Positions 7,218 through 12,627 of a stretch of DNA of 22,951 nucleotides are shown in pieces. A program made the position numbers and the translations under genes. The notes beneath the pieces are model-generated. The model did no database searches. It was given only the letters and a program-made list of their open reading frames with translations, and had not been told where the DNA came from. The first letter of the stretch is position 1, and each line of letters starts with the position of its first letter. This DNA comes from GCA-003244245 sp052390115 (GTDB taxonomy: Bacteria > Actinomycetota > Actinomycetes > Mycobacteriales > Pseudonocardiaceae): positions 1 to 22,951 of the forward strand of contig JBQTHE010000079.1 in assembly GCA_052390115.1 (NCBI GenBank), read 5' to 3'.

Positions 7218-7770
7218 TGCACCGTGCTCCTAAGATCCTCGTAACTCCTGGTGTCGGACTCCCACCGATTACCCGGCCATGGCGCACGCCACACCTGGAG
7301 CAGGTCAGTTGACGAATGTGGGCTTGCTCATTCTCCCGGCCAGATGCGATCTCGTCCGCGGCGGGCTGATCCGGTTCGGTCACCAGATACCCGCTGCGAC
7401 GCGTGGCGGACTCGCCGGTGTTGTCGACCTCGTCGCCGACGAGCACCTGGCCCTCCCCGCCCGTCGGCTCCCCGGGCATCACCTCATCGTCGATCGACTC
7501 ATCGAGCTCCTCCAGCGGGGTTGCGGCCACCGGACGATCCGGCACCGGCTCGGTGCCGACGTCTGGACGCTCCTCCTCCAACCGATCGGTCAGCGGCCGG
7601 TCGGTTGCCTGCTCCAGCTCCGTGGTTCCGTACCGATCGGATGCCGACCAGTCGTCCGCGGGATCCATGCCGCCCTCCAGGGGATCGACGCCCATGTCGT
7701 CCTCATCGAGGGCCTCGCTCTGGGCCAGAACATCGTCGTCGTGCCCCATCGGTTCGGCGGTGGTGGCCAT
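7132..7770 (-). CDS. DUF5709-family acidic protein
   Basis: The start ATG at 7770 is supported by AGGAGG at 7777-7782 with a 6-base spacer. The first 150 residues are strongly acidic: DDDVLAQSEALDEDDMGVDP, then DDWSASDRYGTTELEQ, LTDRLEEERPDV and DEVDNTGESATRRSGYLV. This matches the actinobacterial DUF5709 family ('GTTA.EQ....LD.RL.QE.PDV', then 'R.G.LV'). Function is unknown; such acidic small proteins often sit near stress genes. From about residue 155 (EQAHIRQLTCSRCGVRHG) the sequence no longer looks like the family, becomes Arg-rich and overlaps the start of hemerythrin by 86 bases, so the natural C-terminus has probably been lost. The ORF is 212 residues as read. Confidence 0.75.
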   Translation of the reverse strand: MATTAEPMGHDDDVLAQSEALDEDDMGVDPLEGGMDPADDWSASDRYGTTELEQATDRPLTDRLEEERPDVGTEPVPDRPVAATPLEELDESIDDEVMPGEPTGGEGQVLVGDEVDNTGESATRRSGYLVTEPDQPAADEIASGRENEQAHIRQLTCSRCGVRHGRVIGGSPTPGVTRILGARCNDRHHATDPGRSRDVSTGVRRPRRRQRT

Positions 7771-7786
7771 CGAGGACCTCCTCGAT
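7769..7786. promoter_or_regulatory. Palindrome covering the DUF5709 ribosome site
   Basis: ATCGAGGA-CC-TCCTCGAT is a perfect 8-bp inverted repeat with a 2-base centre. It contains the leftward AGGAGG ribosome site of the DUF5709 gene and touches its ATG. It could be a protein-binding site or a hairpin limiting translation; which one is inference. Confidence 0.4.
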
Positions 7787-7907
7787 CTCGGGGGAGACGA
7801 ACGTCGAGGTCGGCTACCCGTGGTGGCTGAACCTGAAACGCGGCGTTTCTTCCGGCTGGTACCCGGGTAGCCCAGAGAGCACCGAACCCCCGACGAAGGA
7901 GGCAAGG

Positions 7908-8324
7908 ATGACCGCCGCACGAGAGATCATGACGCCGAACCCCACCTGTGTGCGGGCCAGCGAGACCGTTCATGAGGCAGCCAAGCGGATGGCCGAGCTC
8001 GGAGTGGGGGCACTACCGATCTGCGGTGAGGACAACAAGCTCAAGGGCATGATCACCGATCGGGATATCGTGGTGAAAGTACTCGCTGCCGGTCACGATC
8101 CCCGCGCCGTGCATGCTGGAGAACTCGGTCAAGGCGAAGCCGTCACGATCGGCGCGGATGACGACGCCGAGGAGATCCTGGCGACCATGGCTAACTACCA
8201 GGTTCGGCGCCTGCCGGTGATCGACGGGCACGACTTGGTCGGCGTCGTCTCCCAAGCCGACGTGGCGCGAGCGATACCGGATCCGAAGGTCGGCAGTCTG
8301 CTCGAAGCACTGTCTGTCGACTGA
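7908..8324 (+). CDS. Hrp1-like two-CBS-domain protein
   Basis: A 138-residue soluble protein made of two CBS domains: residues about 1-60 (AREIMTPNPTCVRASETVHE; LGVGALPICGEDNKLKGMIT; DRDIVVKVLAAGHDP) and 70-125 (QVRRLPVIDGHDLVGVVSQ, then ADVARAIPD). Order and wording closely follow the mycobacterial hypoxic response protein Hrp1 (Rv2626c), including the ALPICG and DRDIV motifs, and length is close to its 143 residues. CBS pairs usually bind adenosine nucleotides. ATG 7908 is chosen because GAAGGAGG lies at 7895-7902; longer upstream extension reads antisense through DUF5709. It is divergent from DUF5709. I did not find a DosR-type box upstream. Confidence 0.9.
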   Translation: MTAAREIMTPNPTCVRASETVHEAAKRMAELGVGALPICGEDNKLKGMITDRDIVVKVLAAGHDPRAVHAGELGQGEAVTIGADDDAEEILATMANYQVRRLPVIDGHDLVGVVSQADVARAIPDPKVGSLLEALSVD

Positions 8325-8397
8325 ACTGAGCGCTCTGCGCCCGCCCGCTCGGCATGTTGCCCTGGTTGGTGAGGCATCTGGCGGTTCACCTGACTGC

Positions 8398-9170
8398 ATG
8401 CCGGAGCTGGTGGACGTCGAGGGATTCCGCCGGGTGCTCGCCGAGCACGCTACCGGGCGGCGTGTCGTGGACGTGGACGTGCGCGACAGCGGCGTGCTGC
8501 GCGGCACCAGCGCTGGCACACTGCGCTCGTGCCTGGTCGGGAGGCGCTTTGCCCAGCCTTGGCGGCACGGCAAGTGGCTCATCGCGCCCACCGACGGTCC
8601 GGCGGTCGCGGTGCACTTCGGTATGACCGGGTCCCTAGTCGCCGACGGTTCTGTGCACCGGCACGACCGGGTGGTATTCGCCCTGGAGGGTGCCGAGTTG
8701 CGTTACCGAGATATGCGCAAGCTCACCGGCCTTCACCTGGCCCGCAAGGAGCGCGAAGTGGCCGGCTTGCTCGCCGACCTCGGGCCCGATGCACTGATGG
8801 TGTCGGCTGTGGAGTTCGCCAGGCGGCTGTGCGGCAGGCGCCGGCAGCTCAAGCCGGCACTGATGGACCAGAGTGTGGTCGCCGGGCTGGGCAACCTGCT
8901 CGTCGACGAGATCCTCTGGCGGGCACGGCTGCACCCGCAGCGCGGCCTCACCGAACTGGATCGTGGTGCACTGTCCCGGTTGCACACCCGGATGCGGTGG
9001 GTGCTGCATACCGCAGCGCCGCTGGGCAGGGTGCCGGCGCGCTCGTCATGGCTGACCAGCCACCGCGACCAGGACGGCGCGCGCTGCCCCGCTGCGCCAC
9101 AGTCCTCGAGCATGCCAGGGTCGGCGGCCGGGGCACGGTGTGGTGCCCGTCCTGTCAGCTGGCACCCTGA
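8398..9170 (+). pseudogene. Fpg/Nei-family DNA glycosylase, frameshifted in the zinc finger
   Basis: The N-terminus MPELVDVEGFRRVL gives the catalytic P2-E3 pair, though most Fpg proteins have MPELPEVE. It is followed by the beta-hairpin Lys context RHGKWLIAPT, VHFGMTGSL, the core ELRYRDMRKLTG, and the H2TH region LMDQSVVAGLGNLLVDEILW. The first frame then leaves the family at SHRDQDGARCPAAPQ and would run to 9312 in Arg/Pro-rich sequence. The next frame supplies the missing finger: LPRCATVLEHARVGG then GTVWCPSCQLAP and a stop at 9170. One base is missing near 9084-9092 (GCGCTGCCCCGCTGCG, between the two Cys codons of the first CxxC). Repaired length is about 257 residues. As sequenced, the product lacks the DNA-binding zinc finger and is probably impaired in excising damaged bases. 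Confidence 0.85.
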
Positions 9171-9355
9171 GCCGCCTCGGTGCGGCCAGCCACGACGTCG
9201 GGCCACACCCCGCCGCGTCGACCACGTCGGCGGTGTCGAACACCTGCCCATCGCCGCGGTGCCGGCCGCCCGGCCTGACAATGGGAGTAATGATGCAGGC
9301 AGCCCCGAATAGCGGCCGGCCCCGTCAGAGACCCACGATCAACTACAGGAGCGCC

Positions 9356-9532
9356 ATGAGTAGTGCCGAACTGCCCGACGCCGATGCCATCGAGCAGCAG
9401 ATGCCAATCGATGATATCGAGGAGCGCGAGGACGACCTCAGCGAACTGCCCGACGATGTCGATGCCGCCGACGCGGTCGAACAACACCGCAACCTAGGCG
9501 GCGGCGACGCCGAGGACTACCCACGGGACTGA
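9356..9532 (+). CDS. Small acidic protein, function unknown
   Basis: A 58-residue, strongly acidic protein (MSSAELPDADAIEQQMPIDD; then ELPDDVDAADAVEQHR and a final EDYPRD). ATG 9356 is preceded by CAGGAG at 9346-9351. The pattern 'P.ADA.EQ..P......LP.DV..ADAVEQ' recurs in short actinobacterial proteins of unknown role. It is likely disordered, with no Cys and no membrane segment. A longer in-frame start at 9140 would read through the end of the glycosylase gene and is not favoured. Confidence 0.75.
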   Translation: MSSAELPDADAIEQQMPIDDIEEREDDLSELPDDVDAADAVEQHRNLGGGDAEDYPRD

Positions 9533-9601
9533 GTGGCGTGACGAGCTGGTTAGCGCGGTTGCCGGCTGCCGGATTCGGGTAGGTAGCCGTCATGAAGTGG
9601 A

Positions 9602-9926
9602 TCGCGGCGTCCCGGCCGGCAGGTGATCGCTTATGTCGGCGACGGCGGGTTTTCGAAGCTGATGGCCGAGTTCCTGACCGCTGTCCGCCAGCGATTGCCA
9701 ATCACCGTGGTGGTGAGCAACAACAATTCGCGCTACGCACCGCACTGGCCCACGATGGGCGGCGTTGGTCGACGTGGACGTCGGCCCGCACGAGCCGCCA
9801 CAACCTGGCAAGATCGGCTACGCGCAGGCCAAGGGCTTCGCACAGACCTGGCTGCGCGACCAGCCGCACAAAGCGGCATCGCCAGCACGATGTTCAAAAG
9901 ACCGCATCTCCCAGCTGCGGTCGTGA
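9602..9926 (+). pseudogene. Remnant of a TPP-dependent pyruvate oxidase/dehydrogenase-like enzyme
   Basis: PGRQVIAYVGDGGFSKLMAE, then FLTAVRQRLPITVVVSNNNS, is the thiamine-pyrophosphate/Mg motif (GDG then NN about 25-30 residues later) of PoxB-type enzymes. About 40 bases on, in another frame, comes the C-terminus of the same kind of protein: LVDVDVGPHEPPQPGKIGYA, then QAKGFAQTWLRDQPHKAA. A one-base slip gives IASTMFK and the original slip is reversed for DRISQLRS and a TGA at 9924-9926. Roughly 100 residues between the two blocks, and everything before the GDG motif, are missing. A clear gene fossil with an internal deletion and several indels. Confidence 0.8.
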
Positions 9927-9980
9927 GCGATGGACCCGAGATGAACCACCAGTCCACAAGGTGAGGAGAATGACGTCGTC

Positions 9981-10184
9981 ATGGCCGCCGACCATCCGAT
10001 CCCACCCGACCCCGAACCGCAGCCGGTTCCCCCACCAGAACCGGTACCGGTGCCGGTTCCGCCGCTGCCCGGACCCGTCCCACCGCCGCCCGGGCCGGTT
10101 CCGCCGCTGCCCGGACCCGTCCCACCGCCGCCTGGACCCGTCCCGCCGCTGCCCGGACCGGAGCCGGCTCCACCCAGCATTTGA
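9981..10184 (+). CDS. Proline-rich repeat mini-protein
   Basis: A 67-residue ORF made almost wholly of Pro, Val, Gly and Glu, built on PVPPLPGPVPPPPG units. ATG 9981 has GAGGAG at 9963-9968, 12 bases upstream. It has no signal peptide. It could be a disordered cytoplasmic peptide. Because the DNA is a GC-rich tandem repeat, the opposite strand and the other frames are open too (the opposite strand is Gly-rich), so the coding frame is uncertain. It converges on Ku with a 29-base gap. A second ATG at 9970 opens a different, Arg/Ser/His-rich frame that I consider less likely. Confidence 0.45.
   Translation: MAADHPIPPDPEPQPVPPPEPVPVPVPPLPGPVPPPPGPVPPLPGPVPPPPGPVPPLPGPEPAPPSI
10053..10160 (+). 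repeat. 42-bp tandem repeat, about 2.5 copies
   Basis: A unit starting CCGGTTCCGCCGCTGCCCGG at 10053 recurs at 10095 and, in degenerate form, at 10137. The period is 42 bases, encoding 14 residues, so length change keeps frame. It is a likely hotspot for slippage. Confidence 0.75.
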
Positions 10185-10213
10185 GTCGTCTCGATGGCTT
10201 GGGACGAGTTCCG

Positions 10214-11026
10214 TCAGCCACCCGGGCCCAGGGCTGCGACCGACGCCTCGGCCACGGCCTTCTCCAGCTCGCCGCGGTTCATCTTCGAACGGCCCTTGAC
10301 GCCGAGGTCGCGGGCCATACCGGTGAGGTTGGCCTTGCTGGCCTTGGAGAGATCCGGCTCCTTCTGGGATCTCCGATCCGGCTTGCGCCCGCCGCTGCGA
10401 GCGCAGGAGACGCTGCGCTGCAACGCCTTGAGCAGGTCCGATATCTCGGTGGGCTCGGGGGGCTGGGTCCCGGTGACCACCTCGCGGCCGCGGTGCTTGT
10501 CATCGATGAGCTGCTCCACGCGTTCGCGGTAAGTGTCGTGGTAGTCATCCGGGCGCCACGGCCCCCTCATCGACTCGATCAACCCCATCGCCAGGTCCAG
10601 CTCCTTGCCCGGAGCCGATGCCCGTTCCGGCAGGATGTCCAGCTCGTCGGCCGGGTTGCGGATCTCGTCGGCGAAGAACAGGGTCTCCAACGCCAGCACG
10701 CCTTCGTCGGAGCGGATCGCGGTGAGGTACTCCCTGCCGCGCATGACAAACGTGGTGGGATTGATCTCGTCGAGGTCGATGAAGGTGGTGATGTCGATGG
10801 TGCGGGAGCGGCCGGGGGCGATGGCCTCCAGCTCCTCCGGTTCGACGATCACGTAGTCGCCGCCTCCGATGTCCTTGCCCTTGACGATGTCGGCGTAGTC
10901 GACCTCCTCGCCGGTCCGCTCGTTGACCCGCTGGTAGCGAATGCGGTCGGCGGTGCCGCGCTGGAACTGGTGGAAGTGGATGGTGTGGTCCTCAGTGGCG
11001 CTGAACAGCTCGACCGGGATCACCAC
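10214..11026 (-). CDS. ku: Ku DNA-end-binding protein, natural start broken by a stop codon
   Basis: Bacterial Ku binds double-strand break ends and recruits LigD for end joining. The core domain is clear: PVELFSATEDHTIHFHQFQR, GEEVDYADIVKG, DYVIVEPEELEAIAP, FIDLDEINPTTF, then ELDLAMGLIESM. A basic SAP-like tail follows (DLSKASKANLTGMARDLGVK; GRSKMNRGELEKAVAEA). The natural start is ATG 11068 with AGGAGG at 11079-11084, but the codons there read ATG GCA TGA GCT ATC TGG ACC. Families begin M-A-R-A-I-W-T-G-S-I-N-F-G-L, so CGA has become TGA at codon 3. The ORF given starts at the next in-frame GTG (11026) and lacks the first 14 residues, which belong to a core strand. Function is doubtful. No ligD is in the window. 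Confidence 0.88.
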   Translation of the reverse strand: MVIPVELFSATEDHTIHFHQFQRGTADRIRYQRVNERTGEEVDYADIVKGKDIGGGDYVIVEPEELEAIAPGRSRTIDITTFIDLDEINPTTFVMRGREYLTAIRSDEGVLALETLFFADEIRNPADELDILPERASAPGKELDLAMGLIESMRGPWRPDDYHDTYRERVEQLIDDKHRGREVVTGTQPPEPTEISDLLKALQRSVSCARSGGRKPDRRSQKEPDLSKASKANLTGMARDLGVKGRSKMNRGELEKAVAEASVAALGPGG

Positions 11027-11059
11027 GAGGCCGAAGTTGATCGACCCGGTCCAGATAGC

Positions 11060-11084
11060 TCATGCCATCGCCGTTTGACCTCCT
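11060..11084 (-). promoter_or_regulatory. Ku ribosome site, ATG and premature stop
   Basis: On the leftward strand AGGAGG (11084-11079) is followed after 10 bases by ATG (11068-11066), GCA and TGA (11062-11060). The well-placed ribosome site shows where translation is meant to begin, and the stop two codons later is in frame with the whole Ku ORF. Confidence 0.85.
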
Positions 11085-11197
11085 ATGGGGCCGCCTGGGG
11101 GCCGAAAGGTGATTTCCCCTGACCAGTACACCGTAGGCGGCCGTCCCTCACCGGCCACCCGGCTGAGCGAGCCGGCGTGCTGCGAGGATGGCTCGGT

Positions 11198-11731
11198 ATG
11201 ACCGAGGTACGTACCGCCCATACCGCCGACCTGGACATCGCGACCCTCGAGGCGGCCCGAGTTCTGCTTAACGATGTCTTCGAGGGAGATCTGACCGAAC
11301 ACGACTGGGAGCACGCTTTGGGCGGCGTTCATGCCCTGGTGTGGGAGGGCGCCGAGCTGATCGGGCACGCATCCGTGGTCCAACGGCGGTTGCTGCACGG
11401 CGGGCGGGCCCTGCGCGCGGGCTACGTGGAGGGCGTCGGAGTGCGCGCGGACCGGCGTAGGCGCGGGTACGGCTCGGCGATGATGGAAGCGCTGGAGCGG
11501 GTGGTGCGCAGCGCGTACGACCTAGGGGCGCTGGGCGCCACCGATGACGCTGTGGACTTCTACCTGGCGCGCGGTTGGAAGCTGTGGCAGGGGCCGGCCT
11601 CGGCGCTCACGCCTACCGGCATCGAGCGCACCGAGGACGAGGACGGCTGCATCTACGTCCTTCCCTTCGCGGTTTCTCTGGATCTGTCCGGCGAACTCAC
11701 CTGCGATTGGCGCGACGGCGACGTCTGGTAG
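11198..11731 (+). CDS. AAC(2')-I-like aminoglycoside 2'-N-acetyltransferase (GNAT)
   Basis: A 177-residue GNAT-fold protein, collinear with mycobacterial chromosomal AAC(2')-I enzymes. Matching blocks include DLTEHDWEHALGGVHALVWE, LIGHASVVQRRLLHGGRALR, AGYVEGVGVRADRRRRGYGS (acetyl-CoA-binding loop R-R-x-G-x-G/S), YDLGALGATDDAVDFYLARG, WKLWQGPASALTPTG and the terminal SGELTCDWRDGDVW. These enzymes acetylate the 2'-amine of aminoglycosides such as gentamicin and tobramycin; their housekeeping role is debated. ATG 11198 is chosen for GAGGA at 11184-11188 and because the homologous start is MTEVRTAHTADLD; the GTG at 11177 adds seven residues. It is divergent from Ku with about 130 bases between. 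Likely intrinsic and chromosomal, not mobile. Confidence 0.9.
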   Translation: MTEVRTAHTADLDIATLEAARVLLNDVFEGDLTEHDWEHALGGVHALVWEGAELIGHASVVQRRLLHGGRALRAGYVEGVGVRADRRRRGYGSAMMEALERVVRSAYDLGALGATDDAVDFYLARGWKLWQGPASALTPTGIERTEDEDGCIYVLPFAVSLDLSGELTCDWRDGDVW

Positions 11732-11769
11732 CCCCCGCACTCCGCGTGCGTCGAACGGCCGACCCGCCG

Positions 11770-12150
11770 CTAACAGCGCTCGCTGCGCTTGACTGCACCG
11801 AAGTCAATCATCGTGCTGCTGGTAATCGTGGCGCCAGGGGGAATGCTCTGAGAGCAGACTCGCCAGTTCTGGTCCAGCACCTGCTGGCGTCCAGCACCGG
11901 TCGCGTCGTGTGATCTCGTCACGGTGATGCCGAAATCAGTCAGTCTTTGGATGGTGTCCTGAGCCTCTTGGAGGTTCGACCCGACGAGATCTGGCATTGT
12001 CCAGCTGGACTGCGCGGTCGTGGGGGCAGGAATGGCCGGGGCAGCGGGCGCGGGAGTCGGAGCGGGCTGCGCAGTGGTGGGTTCACCACAACCAGCGGCG
12101 CCAACAGTGAGCGCCGCAAGCAAGATGACGGACGGTATGCGTCTGGTCAC
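11770..12150 (-). CDS. PASTA-domain lipoprotein
   Basis: The sequence has a lipoprotein signal: Arg-Arg n-region, hydrophobic IPSVILLAALTVGAAGC with the lipobox Cys, then a Pro/Ala/Thr-rich linker. One PASTA-type domain follows (MPDLVGSNLQEAQDTIQRL; VLDQNWRVCSQSIPPGATIT; then a short strand). PASTA domains in kinases and penicillin-binding proteins bind peptidoglycan fragments, and stand-alone lipoproteins of this form are frequent in actinobacteria. The start is uncertain: GTG 12150 gives a compact signal peptide beginning VTRRIPSV, while a GTG at 12201 adds 17 residues with a His-rich beginning and a weak upstream GAGAG. The single C-terminal-half Cys (WRVCSQ) could pair with the one near the end (SERC). 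Convergent with the acetyltransferase. Confidence 0.82.
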   Translation of the reverse strand: MTRRIPSVILLAALTVGAAGCGEPTTAQPAPTPAPAAPAIPAPTTAQSSWTMPDLVGSNLQEAQDTIQRLTDFGITVTRSHDATGAGRQQVLDQNWRVCSQSIPPGATITSSTMIDFGAVKRSERC

Positions 12151-12310
12151 AGACCGTATTGGGACTTGCGGCAGATGGCGCCGGTGAGGTCCATGATGCA
12201 CCTAACTCTCGTTCGCCCGTTTCACCTCGTACTCTAGCGAGGGCGTACTGGTCTCGCCCGAGACCGCCATTCGCTTCGAAATACGGGCGACCCACGACCC
12301 GCTCTGCTGT

Positions 12311-12372
12311 CGCCGAGTTCGACACCAGGGCTGTCCGAAGCCGCGTGGACAACCCTGGTGTCGAACTCGGCG
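12311..12372. repeat. 26-bp near-perfect hairpin
   Basis: Arm 12311-12336 pairs with 12347-12372, with a single C/A mismatch (12331 against 12352) and a 10-base loop GAAGCCGCGT. The outer 20 bp are perfect. No T-tract flanks it, and it lies between divergently transcribed genes, so a simple terminator does not explain it. Confidence 0.85.
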
Positions 12373-12447
12373 TACGCAGGGCTGCCAAGGCCCTGCAAAT
12401 CGACCCATTTCACACCTCAGGGCGGCGCGTAGCGCCTACGGCGTTGG

Positions 12448-12501
12448 CTCCGAATGGCGCCTCGACGGGTGGCCGAAACCGCCATTCGGCTCCGAATGGC
12501 G
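12448..12501. repeat. CCGAATGGCG repeat cluster with a perfect palindrome
   Basis: CTCCGAATGGCG occurs at 12448-12459 and again at 12490-12501, exactly 42 bases apart. Its reverse complement CGCCATTCGG is at 12480-12489, making a 10-bp palindrome with a 2-base CT centre. Related copies are CGCCATTCG at 12266-12274 and CCGAATGGCG at 15086-15095, on the far side of lon. Confidence 0.75.
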
Positions 12502-12592
12502 ATTGGCCCCGGCGTACTTCCGCTCGAGTCCGCCCCACACGTCGTGCTGGCTGTGCTGGCGTGACCCGCGGAATATCGAGGGGTCCCACGTA

Positions 12593-12613
12593 GTTGAGCC
12601 CCCTGGACTCAAT
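12593..12613. promoter_or_regulatory. HAIR-like operator (HspR site) upstream of lon
   Basis: GTTGAGC-N7-ACTCAAT matches the actinobacterial HspR-associated inverted repeat CTTGAGT-N7-ACTCAAG at 11 of 14 positions, with the correct 7-base spacer and a perfect TTGAG/CTCAA core. It ends 15 bases before the lon start. In Streptomyces, lon is known to be repressed by HspR through such sites, so heat-shock control is likely here. Confidence 0.65.
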
Positions 12614-12627
12614 TTTCTCGCAGGGGT

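Larger units (their letters stand above)
12202..12627. other. Repeat-rich intergenic region upstream of lon
   Basis: No gene is visible in these about 420 bases. They hold several inverted repeats: GGTCTCG-CC-CGAGACC at 12250-12265, a long hairpin at 12311-12372, CCGAATGGCG motifs in both orientations at 12448-12501, and a HAIR-like operator next to lon. This is the most structured non-coding stretch in the window. Confidence 0.8.

Noticed and set aside
7771..7907. DosR-type box upstream of the Hrp1-like gene
   Set aside because: I looked for a GGGAC...GTCCC palindrome and found none; the only palindrome here overlaps the DUF5709 ribosome site.
9818..10180. Gly-rich leftward ORF opposite the proline-rich repeat
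   Set aside because: Product of the same GC-rich tandem repeat read on the other strand, with no better ribosome site or homology.
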